A stretch of DNA of 64,000 nucleotides from Gracilaria gracilis (taxonomy: Eukaryota; Rhodophyta; Florideophyceae; Gracilariales; Gracilariaceae). The notes beneath the pieces are model-generated. The model ran no database searches. It was not told the DNA's origin and was given only the letters and a program-made list of their open reading frames with translations. Position 1 is the stretch's first letter, and each line of letters opens with the position of its first letter. The position numbers and the translations under genes were made by a program. The stretch is from the NCBI GenBank assembly GCA_030374805.1, contig JARGSG010000042.1, forward strand, positions 310,001 through 374,000, given 5' to 3'. Shown here piece after piece: positions 21,139 through 31,819 of this stretch.

Positions 21139-21900
21139 CTACTGCCCGAAATCGGAATGTTGTTCCCCCTCCTTAGACTCGTCGCTCCGCGACGATGATT
21201 GCGGAGTTATGAGCGCTACGGGAGATGAAAGAGCAAGTCCGATAACGGTGTTTTTGTGAAGTCGAACCGAGTGGTCAGAAAAGTTCGCTACGCGAACGAG
21301 AAAAAGTACGTCCGGTCGGAGCTCCATAACTCCACCCGCAAGGAGTGTGAGTTCAAGGGTTGATCCCGTTTGGTGATGAGACTGTAGAAAGACCAAGCCG
21401 GACGTTTTGGTGGTCACCAAGACGTTCGTTTCCGAAACTGGGGGTAGAACAACCGGACGGGCAACGTGTATCTTATTAGATGGAGTTTCCCATTCGGGTT
21501 CTGGTTCCGGCGCGGAAGGTGCATTTGGTCCGTAGGCGGAAGACTGTATAGACACCGGTTTGGAGTGTCGTAGGAGTATTGTCCGTTTCGGTGGTAGTAT
21601 TGCCAAGACGTACTTGTCAATAAAAGAAGTACCGAGTAGTATGCTGGTGGAGAGGTTAGAAACCACCAGGAACTGTACTCGTACACTGAGATCACCGATT
21701 CGGATCATAAGGGGGAGAACTCCCACAACGTTCATTCGGTTCTCGACGCGTCAGTAATTCGGGGTCTTACGTCCGGTCGGAATTTCGAGCGCCAATTCGG
21801 AGGGAGATGGCGTTCGTGAACCAGACAGGGTCCGGCTCCGGTATCAAGAACTCCCGTTAACGGATACATCAGTGCCGTGTTGAGGCCAACCAACACGTGC
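21139..21900 (-). pseudogene. E2 protease
   Basis: The active site VLDTGAGP is encoded around 21,833-21,860 (minus strand) in a frame different from the longer open stretch 21,735-21,139. That stretch carries the second half (STSILLGTSFIDKYV, the ILG block of retropepsins) and a linker toward RT. A frameshift near 21,740-21,760 splits the domain. The peptide ESKEGEQHSDF near the end is encoded over the central polypurine tract. Confidence 0.75.
21164..21175 (-). other. E2 central polypurine tract candidate (TAAGGAGGGGGA)
   Basis: Identical to the E1 tract at 3372-3383 and in the equivalent place, between protease and RT (peptide ESKEGEQ here, HSKEGEK there). It is duplicated at the end of pol in both elements. 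This suggests a conserved second plus-strand priming site. Confidence 0.6.
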
Positions 21901-22054
21901 ACCTTATAGTTCGCGCTTGAAAAGGAGACCGTTTCGGTTTCAATGTCCGTATCGGTCAGGTCACATGTCAGGACAGGGGACTCCCCTCGGATGGAGTTCG
22001 TTCGGTCTGTCGCTGACGAGGCGAGGCTAGGCCTATGTGGAGGAGGCGATGCCT

Positions 22055-24257
22055 CTACGCTTCCTCCTGGTCGTTTTCCTGGTGGGGAGCAGGCTTCTCG
22101 ACCAGCATGATGGCCTGTGTCGGTCTTGGTGAGTACGTCTGGCGAGGCTGTCCGCCCTGGCGATATCCTACATTGTCCTTCGTGGTATCAGTTTTCCGTC
22201 CGGTCTGGTAGAAACTGTAATAGCCTTCCTCGCAGCGTTGCTGATAATTAGCCTCCCGTATGGCCAGCAGCTTCTCTTTTAGGTCCGGGGGGAGCAACTG
22301 ACAGCATTTGGGCTCTCGCGAAAGGCAAATCCGACACGGTCTAACTGGTGCCTGCCCCTGGGGTTGCTGTACCCTGGAGCTGGCAGGGCTGGGATAGGAC
22401 CGAACGGACTGAGCCGGCGTTGAAGCCGAGGGCGTAGTGGGAGGTGAGGGCATGGAAGACGCGCGGGATACCGCGAGGACATGTTTCTCGTCTTCGTCCG
22501 ATACGGAATAGATCGATTCCGACGGGGTATCGATACTGTGAACCTTCCGGGCGGTACGAGAGGACTCTTTCCGAACGGTTGGCTTTTGAGTATCGACCCG
22601 AACGGACTGTCGACGTGAGGCACGATGGGTGTCTCCGTACGATTCCGCGTAACGGGCAAGTGCATCGTATCCGATATTGGGATGCGAGGTGAGGTGATTC
22701 CTCACCTTTGACCGTATGGCGGCAAGGAGACATTCGACAAAGATTCCCTTCAAATTCCGATCGGTAAAGACATTTCCGCAACGGAGGGCTTTCATCCAAA
22801 GTTTTTTGGCGAATTCCGTTCCGGACATGCCTGACGCTTGGCGGTAGAGGGTGACCTCTGCGGCCGCGTCGGCAATGATCTCATCCGTTGCGTACGTGGT
22901 CAACAGAAAGTTGACTACCTCTTCGTACGTATGGAGAGATTCATCCCGAGTACGGTCGACAGCGCCAGACTCACCCTCGAGCCGAGACTGAACCAGAGCG
23001 TGCGCCGGTCCGGTCAGGTAAAACTGGAAACACCAGAGGGCTGCCCCCTCAGTGAGTCCGTTGTGGTTGCAAGCGGTTTTAAACCGCTGTAAGAAATTGA
23101 GCACCGATATCGGATCCGTCCCGGAAAAGGAATCGCCCTTCATCTGGATATTCAATTTCTTTTGGTAGCACGCAATCTTGCGCGCCACCCGCGAATTGTA
23201 CGTCTGGCTCCTCCTGAGCAACCTGTACGTACGGTAGTCCACCACTTTGGCGAACTTCTCGTTCAAGGGTCTGATGCGTTTTAGCATCAACCTGTCCGAA
23301 CGGGAACGATACCGATCGGGCTTTCCCCTCCGTCGAGGGCTGCGGGAGTGTCGGTCGACTTCCGAATCCGTGCGATCGTCATCCGACGATGACTCCGAAG
23401 AGTCCGAGTCCGTTCTGGCTGATCTTCGCCTTCTCTGGCGGCGACGATCTTTCCATTTACGGGGCGCGCCATCCGAATCGGAACTTCCGCTCGGTCTACC
23501 GCCTCTGCGGCGGCGATTCCTCCTCTCGTCGGAGGAATCTCCTGAGCTTCCGTTCGGATCGTCCTGCGGGTTGACTGGCGGGAGGTACACTCCGGTCGGA
23601 CCCCTCGTTGGGCCCTTCTTCAGCTCCGGTCGGTGTTGCCTCTCGCCGCTAGCGGGTGCATTGTCCATACGGTCAATAAAAGATTTGGGTGGGTGGGTCG
23701 GTAGCTGAGCTACCAGTGCGGCCAGTGTACTATTCAGAGCTGACGTAGCAGGTTCCGAATGGTCTGTTATCAGGATATTCCTGACCATATCGTGTACGAT
23801 CGGTGGAATATCCTGGTGCGGAAGCGCCGGGATTCGGTCCTTGAGGTACGTCTCCACTGCCATGGGGACGTGGACCTCAATTTCCGTTCGGAGAATCTGC
23901 AGGGCGTACGGAGCGATCCCTTCCCAGAGTTCCCGTGCGGTAGTCCGTTCGGTAAGGAGCAGCTGGCGCGGGGCCAGCTTCGCCCCGCGGCGTCTTCTCC
24001 GTTCCGGGAAAGGGGGCGAGCGCAATTGCCTCGTCCTCGTTCCGTTCGGACTTAGACCTATTACGTGCGGAACCGTCTCGGACAATCCGTTCGGGCTCCT
24101 CTGAATGCGTGACGTAGGCCGTCGCGTTACTTCGGGTGCTCCGGCGGCCAACCGAAGCGGCATCGGAAGCGGCGCGAATTGCGACCGGTACGGAAGTTGC
24201 GAAGTCTTTCTCGACCAAAGACCCTTCACCCATTTCTCTGTGCGGACGATGACTCAT
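22055..24257 (-). pseudogene. E2 gag, with SR-like linker
   Basis: A 724-codon open frame ends at 22,055; it opens on GTG at 24,229 with a stop just upstream. The natural ATG is probably at 24,257 in a neighbouring frame, joined by a frameshift near 23,990. The C-terminal half is a Ty3 gag capsid: FSGTDPISVLNFLQRF, ALWCFQFYLTGPAHAL, LKGIFVECL. No clear CCHC knuckle is seen; a C-x2-C...CC cluster lies near the C-terminus. Residues ~230-300 are an Arg/Ser/Asp-rich stretch (RHSRSPRRR and SDSSESSSDDD-like runs) resembling SR proteins. Gag packages element RNA. Confidence 0.85.
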
Positions 24258-24319
24258 ACTGTACGTATCGGTTCCACGATATGTTCTGCTGCTCCGTACG
24301 GTCTCGAATTACACTTCTA

Positions 24320-24332
24320 GGTCGGGAGACCA
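24320..24332 (-). other. E2 primer-binding site
   Basis: One base after the 5' LTR the minus strand reads TGGTCTCCCGACC. The TGG is complementary to a tRNA CCA end, as needed for minus-strand priming. I cannot name the tRNA; it does not match the tRNA-Ile in this window. Confidence 0.7.
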
Positions 24333-24333
24333 A

Positions 24334-24875
24334 TGTGGTATAATGCACACAAATGAGAGAGTCCGAAGCGGTCTTGAGACGGGAGCGGTGGCAGCGTACA
24401 CTCTTATGACTGTAATGAATCCAAACGGAGAGAAGGGACGGAAGCACCGGGTGGTCGAAAAAAGAATGGACGATTGGTCTCACCAGGCACGTACAGGCAC
24501 GTGCGGAAGGGTACGAACGGTCTCAGAAACCCAATAAAGAGGTAGCAGTGCGGTCTATCAAGAGTGCAAACTAACGAAGAAGACGTTCGGCTGAAGATGC
24601 TTCTCGTTTACGATTGGGACCTCGGGAGATCCGAGCTACAACTAAATATCGGGTCTGGGCCCCATTACTAAGTACTGTACGATCGGTCTAATTTGCACTG
24701 TCACTACCAAGTCCGTACACGTGGCCACTTGGTACGCTGGGCCAACCCGTCCGGCACTTGATTACCAAATCGTACACGTGGCGGTGCCACTGCACCAGCC
24801 CATCGTGCACTACCCCTTTGTACGTGAACGGCCGATCGGATACACTATGCACCAACTCGGGCCCACTATACTACA
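24334..24875 (-). repeat. E2 5' LTR
   Basis: Copy of 13,718-14,261 with intact TG...CA ends on the element strand. It differs by about 10 substitutions and a 2-base indel from the other LTR. Confidence 0.93.
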
Positions 24876-24880
24876 CGAAA
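24876..24880. repeat. Target site duplication CGAAA, right copy
   Basis: Matches 13,713-13,717 and follows the 5' LTR immediately. Confidence 0.85.
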
Positions 24881-26721
24881 CAAAGAATTAGAACCACAAA
24901 AAAAGTGTATAACTGCAACGGCTCTATCAGCTTTTCAGACGCCAAGAGAGGTAGCATCTTCGTGTCTATGAAACATAACTTCCTTCATTTCCGTGAAAAA
25001 ATTCCAACCGCTTTGAGTCACGAGCAAGAGAGGAAAGTCGAATCATTTGCCTTCGAAGGGCTGGTGCCGTTCCAAATATTGATGAATCTTCGATCCACAA
25101 CCCCAACGAGCGATGAAGAACCATATATCTCATACCACACAGTCTACAACTCTTGGGTAAGGGCAATATCAAATCAATGTAAATTGGATGATAATCCTTT
25201 CGTATCGGCTCGGAAGTATCTTGATCCGGCACTTAACTTTCAATTCATATATCAAAACCATGAACCACATGTAATCGGATTCGTCACACGCCTCGCCGAC
25301 AAAATCATGGAGAACCACAGAATTGTAGAACTATCAATTGACTCAACATTTAAAACCAATTCCCAAGGAATGGAACTCTTTGGAGTATTTGCTTCGATAA
25401 GTGGCGTCAGTTTTCCACTTGCCTATATGGCCTTGGCACCATATCCATCAGGAAAACGGGGCTATAGAACAAACATCATAACCGGCTTTTTAAAGGCATT
25501 GAAACATCGTCTTCCACGGTTGAAACCAATATATATGTTCTCTGACAAAGAAAGCGCACAGATGACTGCAATTCGGAGAACATTTGGTATAGACCCATCT
25601 TTGTGCCTTTGGCATATGAATCGTGCAATCCAACGCAAGTTGATAGATTTCAGGAAGGATGCGAAGACGATTTTCTCTGAACGTATTGATGGACTTTTAT
25701 TTAGTATGCTCAGAGAGCACTATCATGCTCATCCGGTCTTACAAACCCGAGATGAATGCTTGGGTAGATTTCGTGAAGATTGGGTAGTCGACGTGACCCG
25801 GCTTTGTTCTCGTTTCGTAATGGGTGCAAGACATCACCCACATCACCTAAACCGGAAATTGTACAAAACGAATCTGAGAGCGAAGTAGAGAAGCAGCAAA
25901 ACCTTTTACGAAATTATCTTTTGACAAACTGGTACGATGAGTACACGTTTATGTGCTGGGGACGGAAGAATAAGTATTGCATTTCCTTCGCAAAAACGAC
26001 AATGTTTGCTAATCCTCACTGGTCTGTATTGAAGAACTCTTATTTCAGAAATTACAAGCGCCCCCGTATCGACTTTGTATTGTTTTTACTGGATACAAGA
26101 TTTGTTGTAAAATTTATGCATGACTACAACGGCTTGATTGATGGAAGATCTAAGCCTTCTTGGTGGGGTGACTTTTTGAAGGAGTGGAAGCTATTAGCCG
26201 GGAAAAAGATCGACAAAGATTCAAAATTCTGTACGAAACAGACGGTATACTGCCAGTGTCCAGTATTTGGACAAAACAGGTTTCTCATATGCAAGCATGT
26301 TGTTAAAGGCCAATCCATTCCACGTTATGAGCATGTTGTCCGGTCAAGAAGGCCTCCATTTTTCTCTGTCGATGTTAGCACTGAAAGGTGGCTACCTCTT
26401 TTTGTAGAAGAACAAATTGATATGTCACCCGACTCCGAGATCTCAGTGCCGATTGTTCTGATGCAATCTGAAGCAAGTTCTCACACTAATACCCAGCGTT
26501 CTACAAATAGTGAATCAGACAGTGCCGGAATGCTTAAAAATATATACTGGAAAACGCAACATGTGAAAGAATTGGTCGAGAGTGGTTCTACAGAGCAGTA
26601 TTTTGTTTTGAAAAGGTCCTTGAACGCTCACTTGGTATACCAAGATAAGGTCAAAAAAAACTTACGTGCAAAGAAGAAACGGAAAACTTGGAGTGACAGT
26701 ACTGTCCTTTTTTTAAATTAA
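24881..26721 (+). pseudogene. MULE2 transposase, catalytic domain and SWIM zinc finger
   Basis: This is the continuation of 13,114-13,717. YNCNGSISF completes the N-terminal zinc block. LSIDSTFKTNSQGMELFGVF is the first catalytic Asp block; MFSDKESAQMTAIRRTF (second Asp) and LCLWHMNRAI follow at MULE spacing. The frame stops at 25,886, and from about 25,830 another frame continues to 26,721. There YCQCPVFGQNRFLICKHVV is a SWIM finger (C-x-C...C-x-H), characteristic of MULE/FAR1 transposases. The tail is basic. Apart from the E2 insertion and one shift it is well preserved, so the transposon was probably active not long before E2 landed. Confidence 0.85.
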
Positions 26722-26914
26722 ATATAGACGCAATACCCTTACATTGTTCATAAAGTTCATCAAGACATTTCCAACAGAGAATCATAAGAAACGTACTAGA
26801 ATGCTCTGATTTCCATATTAGCTCGCCTCCGTTTTGGAGAACAATACAAAAATGACATACTTTCTAGACAACTAAGGTGTAAAAGGAGTAAACTATCTTC
26901 CTAGTATGCTTAAG

Positions 26915-27702
26915 ACACGAGAAGGCCCCCCACTTCGTGGTTCCCGCTACTTCAGTACATTGTGATACCGCTATGAAGGCGGGGAATTATAGCCGAACTG
27001 GACATCTCTGCCCCCACAATCAAGTGAGACCTCAATACACCTGGCGGTAGTCAGCCCACATAACGGTCTTATTGTCACCGACGCTAGTTTCGCGTCTGCA
27101 ACTTGTAGCTTAACGATCTCATTTCGTCGAGCATTTCGAGAATCGAACTCCAACGTCCTGGTTCACTTGTGCAGGGCGTTCCCACTCTTGCACTCGATCT
27201 ACCATTTCTGACAACTCGGTGGAATATGAATTTACTTAAATTATATGCGCTTCGGGGGACAACTCAAGGGAAAATGAATTTACTTGAAGTATATGCGCTC
27301 CAAGAAGTAGGAAGAAAAAAAAGGACGCTGTGGTTCAAGCAACAAGAGCCTTCCGCGGAAGAATCGATCGCATATGCTGACCAACATGATCGTGAACGTT
27401 GTAATGCGAGTGCAGCCATGAAGCACCATGTCATTGGGGGAATTATGCTCAGCATGTGCCCTGTTTTCGTTCCATAAACAAGAAATGAAAATGGTTAACT
27501 GAACTAAGCCGTTAACGCTTCTTTATTTCGCCGAACGTGGTTTTATGTTTGACTACCAGCGTAAGTTTTTGTTATCCAGTGATAACCTTACATTGTTGCA
27601 ATAGTTTGCATCTGCGCCAAAACGCGAGGCATGACGAGTGAGAAAACCCGCAACGATCTTTATCATTATCTGAAGTGTGAAAGTGAAGACATGGCACTAA
27701 GA
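26915..27702. other. Intergenic, short tandem duplication
   Basis: No convincing gene. A diverged direct duplication of about 48 bases lies at 27,211-27,308 (both units contain ATGAATTTACTT and TATATGCGCT). The small open frame over it is probably incidental. Confidence 0.4.
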
Positions 27703-27960
27703 TTATTCAAGTGTGATGGCGTTAACCTTGGCAACTGCGCCACGGTCCTCGATCTGCTTCTCCCACCTCTTTATGTTCTCAAAGGCGTTAAACTGATGCT
27801 TGAATGCTTCAATTCGCTGAGGAGACAGACTCCACCAATAACAGGCGATATCAGCAATGGAATACTCATCACCTGCAATGAATTTGTTTGACTCAAGCTG
27901 CTTGTCCAACACGGACAACAACCTTACCCCTTCCTTGAGGAGTCATTGACGCATTCTAAC
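27703..27960 (-). pseudogene. Glutathione S-transferase C-terminal fragment
   Basis: The minus strand reads LLSVLDKQLESNKFIAGDEY then SIADIACYWW, followed by a helical segment ending WEKQIEDRGAVAKV. This is the C-terminal helical domain of GSTs: the L-x-x-LDxxL helix, the AGDEYSIADI motif with the conserved structural Asp, and the final helix. A frame change near 27,925 cuts it off, and no thioredoxin-like N-terminal half can be read upstream. It is about a third of a normal GST. It resembles bacterial-type GSTs (YfcG/Nu-class style motif) more than plant tau/phi classes, as far as I can judge. Confidence 0.7.
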
Positions 27961-28379
27961 TCCATGCGAAGTACTGCTGTGTCCCATACCTTCGCGACAA
28001 AGTCTTGTCGTCTTGCCTCCCAAGAGCCTTCATTATAGACGAAAGCCTCAGAGTCTTGAAGCCATTGTTTCCCGAATTGCGCCAAGTATGCGACCGTCCA
28101 TCTCACGAACGTCGTTTCAGGCTTTCGGGGTTGGAGCTTTCTTCTGCGGTGCAATGAGATATGTGGCGCGGAGCTTCCAATTGGAACTTGTCGGCCGTGG
28201 AGTGGTGGGAAACGATGCTTGTTTCCAATTAAGTCACAAAAGGATCTTCCCGTGGTTGAAGATGGGGGTGACGGTTGTATTGTGACTGAATTAGAACGAC
28301 CCCAAAGAATGAGTTTCGTCTATGTCACACGGTATGACTCATACCTACTCGTCCATGTTCCAAGATGAGTTCTATCTCA

Positions 28380-28700
28380 CAGAACTCCTATGAAGCGTAA
28401 TAATGTTACCTGGAGTAACCTTCAATACCGGACCTTTTTGTGTTCCCTTTTCGAGCCTTCCACTATACCCGACTAACAGCACACGTTTCAAATACAGTAT
28501 AACAATAAACAAAGGCTAGCTTGTAGCTGTTATTCTACTTGGAACATGTATCGACGGCTGTCGCCATGACGCGGGAAGCTTTTGAAACGCGTCGTTTTTT
28601 AGACAGACTTCGAAGCATCAGCAAATCGGCTCATAACCGCTCAGCTTGTAGATGATAGCTCCATGTAATCTAAAGAGGCCAGTTTGTGCCTCTCTAACTA
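28380..28700 (+). repeat. Diverged dispersed repeat, copy A
   Basis: Similar in patches to 30,940-31,140: TATGA..CGTA, CCTGG..TAACCTTCAAT, then after about 110 extra bases GCGGGAAGCTTT, GCAAATCGGCTCA and GCTCAGCTTGTAGAT. The extra sequence in the middle looks like an insertion in this copy. Confidence 0.6.
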
Positions 28701-30939
28701 TTGTTTTGCGTGGTTCTGATCACAGACAAGTCGCCGGTAGGTTGTTTGTTTCGACAAATCGTTACGCGTAAGGGCTTGGAATGTCTTTCTTGTATCCATG
28801 ACGAACACATTCGGCCACATCAAGCTGACATGCGCCGCATCCCATCTCGAACTGCGAAGCTAAGGCTCTTTGAGCTGGGCTAGTACTGACATGAGGGATT
28901 GGTCTGGAATCCCCGGTGCCGAATGTTTTTTTTGTTCCCTTCCTCTTCCTTGTTCCCCTCTCGTCCTCTGTTTGTGCTTCCCTCGTGCTCTGTGTTGTTC
29001 TAATCTGATCTGAGTCAGAAGAGAACGTTCTTTATACCAAGTCTAAGATCTATACTGCGGCGCCCAGCGTGTTCTGCATCCTTCCAGCGACTCTACATGT
29101 TTTCGAAAAGATCCTCGTACATATCACCTGCGAAAAATGCTCTTCAGTCATCCTGCGTGAATCCCTTAACCAAAGGATGGACAATCAAAGACTTGGGGGC
29201 ACTGACCTCCTGATGGGGGTGCATGCGTTCCTTTTGCGAGCATACAAACAAGTTGAGCGCTATGCAGCTTAAAGAATCAAAATAGAGATCTGTGACATGT
29301 ACAGGGTACTTTCGTACTTGGCGGCGTTCAGACATGGATCACTTCTATTGAGTTGCGCAATGCCTGTTGCACTACAATTATGTCATCTTTATGGAGAGTG
29401 TCAGATACATTTCTACGTGAAGCATCACATCCAAAATGTGCGCAACTCGCCGCAATAACTACTTCGCTGGCGTGTACCGTACAGCAGAATAAACAAAAGG
29501 TGGCAACACGAAAGGGCACGAACTCGATGTACGACGATGTAGAGTTTACAACATATCGCCCATCGCTGGGCGAAGGTTCAGATCATTTTCATTGGCTACT
29601 AACTACTTGTCGTATGTTAGTTGGAATACAAGTTTCTTCGTGGTCTCTCCACCACCGCGATGGGCAAGAATGGAAAGAAATTCTGGATATAAGATATATT
29701 CATTTCTACAGACATAGTTTGAACGACAGGATCCAACTTCTTAAGTTGAGTACCGCTAAAGAAACACGTGAAGTGTTGGGGCGAGAAGAAAATGGTTATC
29801 GTTGTTGTTGTTGTTTATTGCGAGCAGAAGAGTGGGCTAAAGGAACTAGCAAACACATGAACAAAATCTAAGAATATCGTCAACGACTACCACCAACTCT
29901 CAAGCAACCTAACGAATACCCTCGGACTACCACGCGTCTCAGAGCAATGGCCCAGGCCTACCGCAGAGAGATGTCTATCTTCGCGCCTTTTCCAAGACCT
30001 GGACCATCTTTGCAGCCTCCGGTTCACATCAAAAGAAGGATCCCAGAGTTCGGCAATGCGGGGAGTACCGAACGCAGAACCCCCTACCATTCAAGGAAGA
30101 ACCGTCTCAGGGTCTGCCACAGGGAGACACTCAAATGGCCTGTGTGACCTCTAGACGGCATCAGAACGACACCCACCAGAGTACGACAATGCAAGCATAC
30201 CAGTTACGGTACCTTACCTCGCTGAGCGCGGTTCGGGGCCTACCACAGGGAGACGGCCATCCCTTCTTCTGGGAGGCTCATCGGCTGAATTTCTGGTCTC
30301 GTTGGTTGTTGCTCAAGGCTGCGGTGTCGGACAGATATAGGAAAGCGAACAAATGAACCTGCAACGCAAATCGGAGGACAGAGGACAAGGTGGTTAGCAA
30401 ATGAGGTGGTTAACGAATCGAAGACGATGACGTGTTGGAGAACGCGAGGTTTGTGAAGATTTACTAGAAAACGGAATGGTCGAGGAACTGAGAAACAGGA
30501 ATACGAGAAATGGGCGGAACCCCTTGCAATAAACAACAACAACAAGTAGGAGCCGAAAGAACGTAAGAAGGTGCCGGACCTTGCCGAAGTATCAATGAAT
30601 AGGAGGGAATGAGGTTGACAGTGGGTATGGTTGATGGAGGAAGGATATCGGAATGTCGGGGGAGCTGTTTCGCAGCGGCTTTTATATTACTCTCTGGGAC
30701 GGGTACACTCTCCAACGCCTGCTGAAAATCAGGACTGCTCTGGCCACGTCCCCATCAACGTGACTACAATTAAGTGTTGTCACAACCGAAAAATGTAGTG
30801 TGTGATACTGCAGTGCACTTCTGAATGCTGATACTTGAACTGTTGTGGATTAGTTCTGATGTGACTGAATTTGAACACTGGCAAGGAAAGAGTTTTGCTT
30901 ACGGCACACCTACTCGGCAATGTGCCAGGAATGAGCCCT

Positions 30940-31140
30940 ATGAGAGGCGTAGGATTGTTTCCTGGTATAACCTTCAATTGCGAACTTGGCCTGGCGTATC
31001 TACAGCTACTGCCATGATTCGGGAAGCTTTCGAAGCCCATCAGCTTTTAGAGAGGTGTCCAAGCTCCTGCAAATCGGCTCAGTACTGCTCAGCTTGTAGA
31101 TAATAGCTGATTGTATTCTGAAGAAGCCAGTTTGCTCCAA
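30940..31140 (+). repeat. Diverged dispersed repeat, copy B
   Basis: Partner of copy A. It overlaps the end of an open frame (to 31,103) reading ATAMIREAFEAHQLLERC, so the repeat may derive from a coding sequence I do not recognise. Confidence 0.6.
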
Positions 31141-31495
31141 AACATTATTCCACCACCCACAGAGGATACAATAGTTTCGTTCGTACGCTCCACTACTTCT
31201 ATGATGTTCAGAGTGTGCTTTCTTGGATACGATGAGTCCCACATTTTGTAAACCGAAAACCGTTCCGCGATTCTCCGTAGCGCGGGAGATTGCTCCGTAC
31301 CCCCAGAAAATTGTAACAATTACTCTTACACTATAGCCATAAACTACAAATCAGTGACCGTCCTACACCCACAAGGCGAAAAAAGGTACAGAGAATGAAT
31401 TAGGTGCCTTTGCTGTTCCGCATAGCAAAGGTTCTTTTTTATAATACCCATGCGAGACATCAAAGAGCGATACGGCTCAGTACAATGAAATAACT

Positions 31496-31819
31496 CTATA
31501 AATTCATTTTAAAAACATTCTCGATAACATGAGGTAACAAATGAAAGACAAAAGCTGAGTACCACCCAAAGTCCTGCGCAAAAATACTCTTCAGAGAATG
31601 GCACACAGAGTGCTTACGAATAACAAGTTCCAAGTGTTGCATATGCTTTTCATCTGCTTCAGTAAGGTTTTTGAAGGCCCCTCGAAATGCAATTGTAAAA
31701 CGCACATATTGTTTGAAAACACTTTTGACATCAAGTAAAGCAAACTCGTTCATTTCATACGAAATCGGATTTTCATCTTGCTGCAAAGCCAATTGACGTA
31801 ATAGAGCTTTTTGAGACAC
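31496..31819 (-). pseudogene. Hypothetical protein fragment
   Basis: A 107-codon frame opens on GTG and has no upstream ATG in view. The composition is protein-like (FAQDFGWYSAFVFHLLPHVI at the C-terminus), but no family is recognised. It may be an exon or relic. Confidence 0.25.

Larger units (their letters stand above)
13718..24875 (-). mobile_element. Ty3/gypsy chromovirus E2, complete with both LTRs
   Basis: Two direct repeats of 544 and 542 bases (13,718-14,261 and 24,334-24,875) bound an internal region. Read on the minus strand it holds a primer-binding site, gag, protease, RT, RNase H, integrase and chromodomain. A CGAAA duplication flanks it. The element is 11,158 bp long. By eye the two LTRs differ at about 10 positions plus one 2-base indel (~2%), implying fairly recent insertion, yet pol has several stops and shifts. 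An antisense ORF (15,422-17,620) fills the space between pol and the 3' LTR. CCGNNCGG motifs are extremely frequent. Confidence 0.93.
12090..26914 (+). mobile_element. MULE DNA transposon, split by Ty3 element E2
   Basis: A MULE-type transposase gene on the + strand occupies 13,114-13,717 and 24,881-26,721, with a complete LTR retrotransposon (13,718-24,875) inserted between. Removing the insert and one copy of the 5-base duplication restores an open reading frame across the joint. Outer limits are tentative, from a weak inverted similarity at 12,090-12,136 and 26,865-26,914. The transposase also has its own frame breaks, near 13,450 and 25,830-25,860. Confidence 0.6.
27961..31495. other. Gene-poor stretch with diverged dispersed repeats
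   Basis: I find no gene I can support here. There is a repeat pair (28,380-28,700 and 30,940-31,140, separate entries). A short inverted similarity (GTTGTTGTTGTTTATTGC at 29,806-29,823 and its complement near 30,524-30,541) may be the ends of a small transposon. Confidence 0.45.

Noticed and set aside
29353..29871. 172-codon ORF with a cysteine run
   Set aside because: It opens on TTG, and the cysteine run comes from a GTT/TGT microsatellite. No other support.
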